Shown here: one piece after another, positions 15,001-24,800 of the stretch
Position numbering within the stretch: position 1 is the first letter of the stretch
Layout: every line of letters begins with the position of its first letter
Origin: Himantopus leucocephalus
Taxonomy: Eukaryota > Chordata > Aves > Charadriiformes > Recurvirostridae
NCBI GenBank assembly: GCA_003993805.1
Contig: RSEF01000012.1
Coordinates: forward strand, 2,355,205 to 2,419,204
Reading direction: 5' to 3'
Length of the DNA: 64,000 nt
The notes under the pieces: model-generated
Told to the model about the DNA's origin: nothing
The model's input: the letters and a program-made list of their open reading frames with translations, nothing else
The model's database searches: none
Program-made: the position numbers and the translations under genes

Positions 15001-15674
15001 AGCAGATCAGGAGAGAAAAAAGAGTGTAAGTTATCCCCAATATTTGCTAGAATAGCATCCTATAAATTATTATGGGGCAAAGGATGTAGGTTACACTTGA
15101 ACCTTCTACCCAGCTCCAACATGACCTCAGATGATTTGCTTGAGTACACTGCACCTCATTCCCTTCTGTAGTTTCTGACTTCACAGTGACAGCTAGGTTC
15201 AATTTACTGAATGTATGTATAGTGCCTGCACTTTTTTTGAGGAAACAGCATAAAAACCGCAAACTACTGTGACCATCTGCAACTGTGTAAATTGAACAAG
15301 GGAGTAGACTTGTTATTATGAGACTTGTGCTTTTCACGTCTGTAAACCAGAGCGCTGAATGCAAAAGTAACAGGAACATATGTGAGACTTACAGTGCTCG
15401 CTGAGGGATATTTACTCCATAAGCCAGTGAATGAAGCAGAAGGAATAAATCACAACTAGGACGCTCTAACCAGTGACTAATAGAATACTGTTCCACTATG
15501 TCCTCCCACCAGGAAAACCTGTACTGACCTCTTTCCAGCCAGGAATTTGAAATTTCTGAGGACACAGAACAGCTCTGAGAATGTAACAGCTTTTTTTTTT
15601 TTTCCACACTTATGGTACAAAGAAAATATATGCAATGTCTTTGCTTTTACTCTGATACCGATAAACACGCAGAT

Positions 15675-15694
15675 ACACACACACACATATATAT
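15675..15694. repeat. CA/TA microsatellite
   Basis: A short run of AC dinucleotides passes directly into AT dinucleotides, and a second TATATA block follows about 10 bases later. It is an ordinary simple repeat in the presumed 5' intron of MARCHF3. Confidence 0.8.
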
Positions 15695-18312
15695 AAACCA
15701 GCATATATATGACACACTAAAAAAGAATTTCTCGTTATCTCAGGATTTTTCAATTTGTGATCATTAAACAACCCTGAAAATGGGATTTTTATATGTCTGA
15801 TTGAAGTAATTGCACAAGAAAGTAAAGAGAAGAAATGCACCAAGAACTATACACTTGTAAGCGATGGCTGGAAGATAGTGCTGAAATTGGAGAGACGCTG
15901 TAAAAGACAGTTAGACAGTTGCCGCCTTCCATCAGAAGATCTCACGCCATGGAGGTGAAAAGAGGGAGTCAGAGACTGGTACCAAAGGCAAAGCAGAAAA
16001 GCTAGAGAAAAGAGCTGGTTTAAATATTACTGTAGTGAGGTAATTGTAAAATAGATTTTGGCTGGACAAGAGATGTGGAAGAGGAGTGGGTGTAGTAACA
16101 CAGAAAAGAAAAAAAGAGCTAATTACTAGATTTCTTCAAACATATATCCATCATACCAAATTTAGCCACTTTTATCTGAATTTTCTGGCATCTGAAATAA
16201 ATGTGGATACTCTGGCTTCCCCCATTTAATGTTGCATCTCTCCCTAAATACCATCTAAACACATCTGCCTGCTTTTGTTCTTCATTTTTCCTCCTCTGTT
16301 AAGATATTTGTGATAGATTTCCACCTTTTTCAGGTGAAAAACAGTCCAACAAAAAGTAATACAGACATACGGGTAAATACTGACGTCAGGGTTTTGTGGA
16401 TATTAAGATGTACAATTCCTTAATGTCAGCTTTGACTTCAGATTTGCTTAGGATCTCTGTGCTTCTCAGGACAATCTTCATTATTTACCACAGAGTTCAG
16501 TATTAAAGCACATATTATTTAATTCTATAATGGTATTGCTTTCATGCACATACACGGATTTTGTGTGAAAATGATTCTTCTGAAATCAGGAAAATATGTT
16601 GTAATTCCGACTTTCTCTTAAAAAATGAGCTAGGTAGAAAAGGGTTACATGTATTTGCTATGCCAAAGTGGGATATCAATGCAGTACTGTATGCAGAAAT
16701 TTGAATTAACATAATTGCTGGGATATAGCTACATTATTTCTGGTGTGCTCTAAAGCTTTGCATTTAGTTGCATCATCTGATGCTTCAGCAAATGCTCTGA
16801 ACTCATCAAGTGGCTGATGGATGTGTTTGTAAAGGCTTGGATGGTCACTTTATACGCAACGATAAACCCGCTGTTGTATTTAATGAGGTCAGTGAAGCAA
16901 CCAGAGAAGAAATATATAATTCTGTAGCGTGGATTTGTAAGCATGGTACTGCCTAGGCTTTTTAAGTTTAATGAAGCAGCTACTCAGCTGCTGAATATTC
17001 TTGTTAAACAGTCTCAGCACAGATTTTAAAACTAAAATGTTGCTGATACCATGGTCTCCTTGGAGAGTCCGTGGCTCTTATTCTTTTAAAAAGTCTGGAT
17101 CTTTTATGTGTTAATGGTTTTGAAATCAGCCATTTGCTTCATTTTCATTGTAAATGAGGGCCAGAGTCTGATTTCCTTCCCCGTTCTCTGAACACTATAT
17201 CCCCTGTAAGCTGTCTCATCAGCCTCCAGTTTGCTCTCTGGGGTATGCATGGTCTGAAAATAACTGAAATAATCCTGTACAGCAAACACTTTGCCAAGCA
17301 TTTTCCTATTTAAATGCCTTTCTAAGAATATAAATCCCTATGTGAAAACTTGTGTGGTACAAGTGGTCCAGCAGCCCCATCACATCTTCACATGCTACCA
17401 AGTCTTACTGCCAAAGATGTCCATTCAGGAGACTTCAGAAAGTTAGCACTGCCATTTTCTCAAATCCAATGAGATAAAATTAAAAGATTTCTCATAAAAC
17501 ACAGAGAAATACCTCCATTTTAAAGAGTGGACTAATGTTTAATTTTTGAAGACTCTGTTTCCTGCTGCAGTACTCGTACTATACAAGTAACAGTGGTGTC
17601 TCATGCAAAACACCTTTTTTGAGGGTTAAATGCAGTGCAGACAAATGTGCCTGATTTCAACATCCGGATATCATAGTAGTAACCTGTAAGATTTCCATGT
17701 GACTGTAGCCAAGTGTCTCAAGGCGTGCTAGGAGGTCTTTTCCCCCTTTTGCAGGGGGATTAATCCACCCCGTACTGTTGGTGACTGACCTGGAGAGCAA
17801 GCACACAGCCTGGTGTTCTGCCTGTTGAATCACCCAACCTCCTCTCACAGACAGGCACACCCAGCAAGGAACATCTTACGAAGGTATCAGGAATATACAT
17901 TCCCAGGCTCTTTGTTACCAGATAACCCCCGGTTTCCAATTACCATGGGTTGAAAGCATCATACAAAATACACTCTAAGTGATGGGAGTAAGAGCAAAGC
18001 AGAGAAGAAAGACACAGGCAAACTGTGATTTCTGTCTCACCTTGTGGCATAAATTATTACTGCACGCAGGCTGTTATTAAGCAAGTCAGTGTGTGACAAA
18101 AGCCCTGTACAAGATTATTTGCCGGGTCTGTGCTCTGCCGTGTGTTCGTGATGGAAGGCACTTAGCAGCAGTGGAGTGTTTTCACAGGGGATTTGGAGCT
18201 GATCGGCCACTTTCTCCTCCAATACATAACTTTCCCTGTTGGTGGACAGGGGCATCCTTTAAGTTTAAAAGCGCACAAGGTGAGGATTGGATGTTCTTTT
18301 GCAGCAGTTGCT

Positions 18313-18363
18313 GGGGGGGGGGGGGGGNNNNNNNNNNNNNNNNNNNNNNNNNNNNNNNNNNNN
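18313..18363. repeat. Poly-G run ending in an assembly gap
   Basis: At least 15 consecutive G residues (18313-18327) run straight into 36 undetermined bases (18328-18363). The true length of the G tract is unknown. Such tracts stall polymerases and are often lost in avian assemblies. It lies about 330 bases upstream of the MARCHF3 start codon. Confidence 0.9.
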
Positions 18364-18525
18364 ACAAAAATGTTCAGTCTTTCCATTTATCACTTGTGAC
18401 TTCAGGAGTCTGCAGAGAAAAAAAGCAGCACAGAGCCCCAGCTTGCACTTTCTGAGACGTACAGGCTGTTTTTCCACCACATGTAATGTTGTGAGCTTAC
18501 TCTCCTTGCTGAGCGGGTCTCGAAG

Positions 18526-18566
18526 GGCTGGGGGAGGGGGGGGGGGGGGGGGGNGGGGGGGGGGGG
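18526..18566. repeat. Second poly-G run with one undetermined base
   Basis: A G run of about 40 bases is broken only by an A near its left end and one N at 18554. It lies about 105 bases upstream of the splice acceptor of the first MARCHF3 coding exon. Run length in such tracts is usually a consensus estimate. On the other strand it is a C tract. Confidence 0.9.
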
Positions 18567-18670
18567 ATGTTTTTTCTCACTCCTGGTATCAATCAGGGTG
18601 GCAGAGTTGCAGACAGGGAGGGACGTGCCCCTTCCCTCCACCCCACCACCCTCTCCTCTCTTCTCCCTAG

Positions 18671-18697
18671 ATGGGGACCCGCCACCTGCCGCCATGA
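18671..18697 (+). promoter_or_regulatory. Upstream ORF overlapping the MARCHF3 start codon
   Basis: If splicing uses the strong acceptor ending at 18670, the exon begins with ATG. That ATG opens an eight-codon frame whose TGA overlaps the main start as ATGA (18694-18697). An upstream ORF ending on the start codon could modulate translation by re-initiation. The reading is direct; the regulatory role is inferred and depends on where the transcript starts. Confidence 0.45.
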
Positions 18698-18887
18698 GGA
18701 CGAGCCGCTGCAGTCACCTGCCGGGAATCCCGCCGGAGCGCCCGCGCCCGCCGGCACCCGACGGCAAGTCCCTGTCCGGTGGCAGCGGCGGTGGCCCAGC
18801 CGGCAGCTGCCCGCAGTATGTCATGCAGGTGTCGGCCAAAGATGGGCAGCTGCTCTCCTCCGTCGTGCGGACACTCGCCACACAGAG
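18671..18887 (+). other. MARCHF3: MARCHF3 first coding exon (5' UTR end plus codons 1-64)
   Basis: A long pyrimidine tract and TAG (to 18670) precede the exon, and the donor is GAG|GTACGT at 18888. The coding part is 194 bases and ends two bases into a serine codon. It encodes the cytosolic N-terminal region, ending with the conserved [15 protein letters not shown] and VVRTLATQ. The exon is GC- and CpG-rich, unlike its flanks. The frame is also open leftward through the acceptor to at least 18568. Confidence 0.93.
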
Positions 18888-21800
18888 GTACGTGGGGGGT
18901 GGCGGGACAGGACGGGCCCCTTCCCTGAGTGTGCTCCAGTGCACCTTCCCCAGCTGCCGCCTGCAAGTCCCGCGGGCACTTGAAGGGGAGATGTGGTGGT
19001 GTGCTTCATGAAGGCTTACCACGGTGCACCTGTAATTAAACCCTCATCCTAACTTCATAACGATTATGCTACACATGTAGCATAATTACACTCAGTGTAA
19101 TTACACTCACCATTACACTCAGTGAAGAAGGGGGAAGCAAGCTGTCTAGGGATGATGCTGCTCAAGTGCGCCAGCTGCAATAATTTGCCCTGATACGTAG
19201 TGGGAGGCTTTGGCGGGTGCTGGCTGGCACGGGATGCTGTGTTTACCCTGCGTCCTGCTGCCAGCACTTCTGCGGCACGTTTCCTTCACGCTTCCCAAGC
19301 CGGTGTGCTAAGCGGCCAGACAAGCTATTTCTAGCTGAGGTGCACACACAAGTGTTTCTGCTTCAGCCATCGTCCAAATGATTGAGAGCGGCTCTTTCTG
19401 CTGTCAGTTTGGAATAGCAGATTGGTGGTGAAATATACCCTTTGAAACACTAGCCTGCTTCGGGTTGGCTTTGTCTTCATTAGAAGCAAGGAAGAGGGTG
19501 CTTAAGGGTTTGGCCATATCCAGACTTGATACTTGGGTCAAAGTTAAGTTCCACTTCACTGATGCGAAGCTGGAAAGACTGCACAGGTCTTGAAGGACCC
19601 CTGCATTTTCACAAAACAGCAAAACATAATCCAATCCACTGCACCTGTGTGAATAGTGAAATTGTTAACTGCTGCTGCACGTGCGATGTGACAGGCTGAA
19701 AGGCCCTTTTTGCCCTTTACTTGTAGCAACTTTTTTAAACCCTATACATTTTGCACAGCTCAAATGTGTGTGCAGAATGTCGAGCACAACTTCATACTGT
19801 TTTACCAGGCAGATTGAAAGGAGCCAGCTGCCTTCTTTACAGTTTCCTGCAGTTACACTTGAGTGAGGTCTACCTGGGCCAGCCTGCGAAGAGCCAAAAG
19901 AGGGACAGAGGGAACAGCTGTGTGCCACTGTACGCTATCTGCAAATGAGGTTTTGTCAGCGACGGTGACAAAACCTGCTTTTCTGAGGAGATCACCTGAG
20001 GTGGCTTATGTGGTAGGGAGAGTTTTTGTTCCCAAGACCTCAGCCAAGAGATCGACCTTCTCAGCCTTGGCAGTTGGGGGTGCTGAGTTGAAGCTGCAGT
20101 GAAGTGGATCCATGGTTCAGCAGTACTGGGGCTCGGAACCTGCCCCTGTGCTAAGCCAGAGCACTCTGGGAAGCTGCGTGACTGCCTTCCTCTTTCCCGA
20201 AAGATTCCTCTGTAAAACAGAGAATCTTAATAGTTCAATTCAGAGTCTTTAGGTTCTCACTGGCAAGAGGAGCACCCGTCCCCCTTTAGCACGTTAGCAC
20301 CCCACCCTCCTTTGGGGGAGGCAGTACAGGAGAAATAACCGCAGGCAGCCATGCAAGAGAGATGTGTTTGGCACAGTCCTGCCATTATATCACAGTCCAG
20401 TGCCATTACATCACTCCTTGAGCTGCTTACGGGGTGTTGTCCCAAAGAGAGGGACAACCCAGGGACAGGAGCTTCCTGCCTGCACGCGGCTGCCTGAAGT
20501 TGTGGCCCTGCCCTCACACCACTACAGGGCAAGGTGCTGTTGTTTCAGGTCCAGTACTCCTTTGCAGCTGATCACTGAAAACAGCTTACCCTGTAGGTCT
20601 GGGGATCATGACTAGCATAAGACATGCTACCCTGTAGGTCAGGAGTGATGGCACAGATCGCCACTAGCATGAGAGTTGCCCAGGTGGGGCAGGTTTAAAA
20701 TTTCCCTGATGCATTTAAAGATTTCTTGAAGTGGCTGCTCTGCTGCACTGTGAAGAGGTGGGAAATACAAAGATAGAGAAGCACTTGGTCTCCTGTCTCT
20801 CAGCTGCCGCTCTGATGTGCTTTTCACTCTCCACGTCTTTTCCCGCCACAGAAGAGATATTTTAAACAAGAATACCAAAATGCCTGCAGCCATTAGCCCG
20901 GCAGCTTGGTGTACTAACTACAGAACAAAGTACACAAGCTGCAAATGCTTCCCATATTAATTTGTGCCGTACAGAGAGAAATAGAGAGAGGCTAGATCAC
21001 AGCCCTGCATACTGACTAGCAATTTTCTCTCCTCCTCCAGCAGCCCTTTCAATGACCGGCCAATGTGCAGGATCTGCCATGAGGGCAGCAGTCAGGAAGA
21101 CCTGCTTTCCCCCTGCGAATGTACGGGGACCCTGGGGACTATTCACCGCAGCTGCCTGGAGCACTGGCTGTCATCTTCAAACACCAGCTACTGTGAACTC
21201 TGCCACTTCAGGTTTGCAGTGGAGCGCAAACCCAGGCCATTGGTGGAGGTCAGTACATGGGGCACATCCCCAAAAGCTTGGATTTAATGAGCAAATCATG
21301 TTTGTTCTTCTGTAGGCATCGCAAAGCCTTTGCAGCTCCGCCGAAGCCAAAGCAAGCTGTGAGTTTTGGGCTTGGTGAGGTGAGGGTAGGAGCTCAGGGA
21401 AAGGGCAGGAGTAACAAAACCCTTATTCTGAACTAAAGGAAAACAAGCGAGAAGAATGGGGTTGATGGGTTTGCTTCACTGTAAACACGAGTGAAGATTT
21501 GGGAAACTGTGTGCAGTGAATTCCTAGTATACCAGCCAGCTTGGTAAAGGATGGAAGAGAGTAAGTAACAGTTTCTGTGGAATGTGAGACAAGCATCTGT
21601 ATTCAGCATATTAAATATAGGTCAGGAGGTTGGGGTTTTTTTCTTGCTTTTGAGAGAGAGGTAACAAACTAAGGAGCCTTAGAAACCTAGTTTCTGTGTC
21701 AAGCCCACAAGAAGGAATTGTTCTTGCTCTGTGTCTGGCATGTTTAGCCATTTGTGAGTGACCTTTTGGCCTCCTTTAGCCTGTGTACCAGACTCAACAG

Positions 21801-24800
21801 TGAATTGGACGATTGTTTCTCCTTTATCAATTAGAATTCAGTTTCTGCCAACTATAGATGCTCTAGTGGCTGCATAAAGTTTGCCAGGTTAGGGGTTTTT
21901 TGTCCTCAGGAAAAGAAAAAAAAAAAGAAAAGAAGCCAAGATTACTATATTTACACTGTTAATGATCTTTCTCCTCCCCTATTTTAATTAGGAAAAAAAA
22001 AATGTAAAAAATATGGTTGGTGTTGGAATTAAAGTGAGTAAAAAATACTAACATTTTACAAAAGTAGTGAGAAGCATCTTACCGTACCAATTGGTGACAC
22101 AGGTGCTTACATGCTAAACCTGGGTTCAGGGCAACATGTCCTTCCTGCGCATCTTCATTGTTCCTGTAAACTGCAGCAGAACTGGTTGAAGGTGATCTGG
22201 TATTAAAAACAAGGGGGAGGGGAGGTATCTTGTTTTGCTTTTATTCACAGATGAGAGGATACAGGATAAAACTGACTGCTGGGAAGTGGGTCAGGGGCCT
22301 GTACAGAGAGGGGGGGGTGAGCAGTTCGCATTGAAAACTACCAAAATTGCTTTATGCTAGATTAAGTTAGGCATGCACATTTTGTGTCTAAGCCTAAGGA
22401 TATCTTCATTCTTCCTTAGGATCAGCAAAAAAGAGTTACGTGACACAGTATTTAGCACAAGACCTGCAGCCTTGTCAAGCTTTAACCAGAGCAAGCCCCG
22501 GCGAGCTCTGTTTGATTGCCTCTGGCTTGTTGTTTGGTGCTTCTAGCAGGGCTTCAGCCTCTCCCAGGAAGCTGGTCCCAGTTTGAGAAACGCTGCTGTT
22601 CAGTGTTCTCAGGCTGTCAGCGACTGAGCAGCAAAATCTTTATGACTGAGCATTCTCCAATGAAGATGATAACATCTTCGTTCAGCCAGCTGCTCTGAGC
22701 CTGCGCCAAGCAGTTTTCAGTTGGAGTTTTGGCGCGAGGACGATGCCACTCTGAATTTGCCTTCTGAAAAGAAAGATAAGCAGTGCTGAGGCAGTGAAAA
22801 GTAAACAGTTTGATTTTAGCGTCCAGCTTCTTCAAGCTGTTCCCTTGCAACAGCTGCTGGTGATGCTTGCTTTGCACAAATGGGACGCGACATTGTTCAG
22901 AGCTAATGATGATTGAAGAAGTTGAAAGTGAAGCTAACCCTGCCCAGGCTGGAAGGGGGGTCTGGTCGCTTGATCATTCCCTGATGAAGTGAGTCTTCTT
23001 TTTGGCAAAAGCAGTAATAAATAATGGCAACAACAATAATAACAACAATAATAATGATAAAGCTGTCTTTTGTTTCTCAGCTGAGGACAAATGAGAACCA
23101 GGTGCAAGAACATTTCTGAAACATAGTACACATTGTTAATTGATGTTTTTCTCTTTACTACCTAATCTATTCTTGCTTCTCAGCTACCATACCCACAGTA
23201 TTTTAGTGCAGTAATCAATGATTACGTGCAGTTGCAGAAAAGGTTGTAAAAAAAAGCAACTGACTTTTTTGAAGTCCTATGTGTTCTTGTACAAGGAGTA
23301 TGTTGTCAGTTTAAAAGGGAATTGAAGCTGTACTTTTAAAGTTGAGAGCAGCAGAGACAAAGAGTAACTAAGATGAGTTGTATGCAGGGGGACAAAGTTA
23401 GCAGAAAGATTATCAGTCAGACTTAGTGATTTCCGTTAGTATAACTTAAGGTTGTCCTTAAAGTTTGTACTTATTTAATACACAGTTCTTTGAAAGTCCA
23501 AAGACATCTCTCCAGGCAAATAATTACAGCAAATCAGAAACTTCCCAAAGCATGACTAAAGCAGATGCAATGTGCAGATTCCCTTATCTTCTGTGTCCTA
23601 AAAGCACTGTCCTGTCTGTCTGCCTGAATTACCTAGAGTATGAGGGCGCGGAGGGAGGTGTGTCAGGTATAGCAGGACCATCTTTCACAAAAACCTGCTG
23701 TAATGGTTGGACAAGTGACAAACAAGAGTGGCCACCTCCTTTTAACTTGTGTGTGTGTTTTTGTGTGTGTGTGTGTTTGGGGTGAGGAGTCAAAGTTCTC
23801 TTCATTTAGTAAGATAATTAGTTCTCCAAAGATTCCTCTGAACTCGATAATGGAAATGGTAAATGGTCCTTTCAGTGGAGGTGAATGATGAGTTTACCAA
23901 CTCATTGTAGGAGGTCAAGAGGGACTATTGTACTCATAAAGTCATTTGTAGAGCGTAGTCTATAGAAGCTTATCCAGTAACTCCTCAGCAGGCCTTATCT
24001 CATGCAGAGAATATATCCCATCCATTGGTCAGTGACATGTAATATAAAAATGCTTGAAGGAATCAATCTTCACATTCATCTTTTGTCCTAAAGATTTTCC
24101 ATCAGGAAAAAAAACCCCGATATTCTAACTGTTCAAAGACATATTATTCACTTTCTTAAGAGGGTTAGAAAAAGAAGACGACACGGGGTTATGTTTTCTC
24201 CTTATCCCTTCACTGGATTGATCACTGCCTCTTAGCAGCTTAGTCGTGGGTGTGAAGGAAAGCTCAATGGAAACAAATTGAGATACTTCACTTGCTTTAT
24301 CTAGAAATGTCATATCTGACTTCATTCCTGCTGTTAGCACCCAGGAGAGGCTGTGGCAGTAGTGGGCTTGAAATGAAGTGAGCAGTAAGTGGCACGACTG
24401 GTTGTTCAGCTGTATTCTTTCCTCTCCTGTGTACATTATTATGGAAGCAGCAGAGAGGATTTCTTGCTGTGCTTCATGATTTGATCAGAACAGGTTAGTG
24501 AACCCACAGCATTTCTCCCCTTGCACACCCATGCATGTTGCTGGTTTGCCATTAGTTCATTCTGAAATGAATGAAAATTTGTTGCAAGATGGCCTTTTGC
24601 CTTCTTTTAAGCAGTTGCCCATGTTCACACTAAAGATGTGGGCCCATGCACTCAAACAGGAGTTCTTTAGCTCAGATACAAGGGACATATCTACAGCTGT
24701 ATCCTGCCTCCTGCGTACATCATGCATAGGATGCAAAAATGCAGGGAGCTCACCTTTGCTTTCTCTCACCAGTTAATGTTGGGCCCAGCAGCCTCTTTTT

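Larger units (their letters stand above)
45..18670. other. Non-coding stretch upstream of the MARCHF3 coding exons
   Basis: I recognise no conserved gene in these 18.6 kb. All open frames are short and overlap on both strands, as expected by chance in AT-rich DNA. The first MARCHF3 coding exon begins at a splice acceptor, so at least the right-hand part should be an intron in the 5' UTR. The non-coding first exon and promoter were not located and may lie outside the window. Unexplained patches are a GC-rich block (1021-1340), a coding-like frame with stops (5726-6100), a cluster of overlapping open frames (7722-8374), a short CA/TA microsatellite (15675-15694) and two poly-G tracts (18313-18566). 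Confidence 0.6.
18888..21043 (+). other. MARCHF3: MARCHF3 intron after coding exon 1
   Basis: This is a 2.16 kb intron from GTACGT to a tandem acceptor, CCTCCAGCAG. It contains two adjacent perfect inverted repeats (19063-19086 and 19084-19102) and a 41-base imperfect tandem duplication (20587-20680). I see no other gene in it. Confidence 0.85.

Noticed and set aside
18287..18670. 127-codon frame spanning the gap and both G tracts
   Set aside because: It depends on undetermined bases and on uncertain G-run lengths, so its frame has no meaning.
22720..22740. TTTTGGCGCGAG, similar to an E2F-binding site
   Set aside because: A single short motif deep in an intron with no promoter context is expected by chance.
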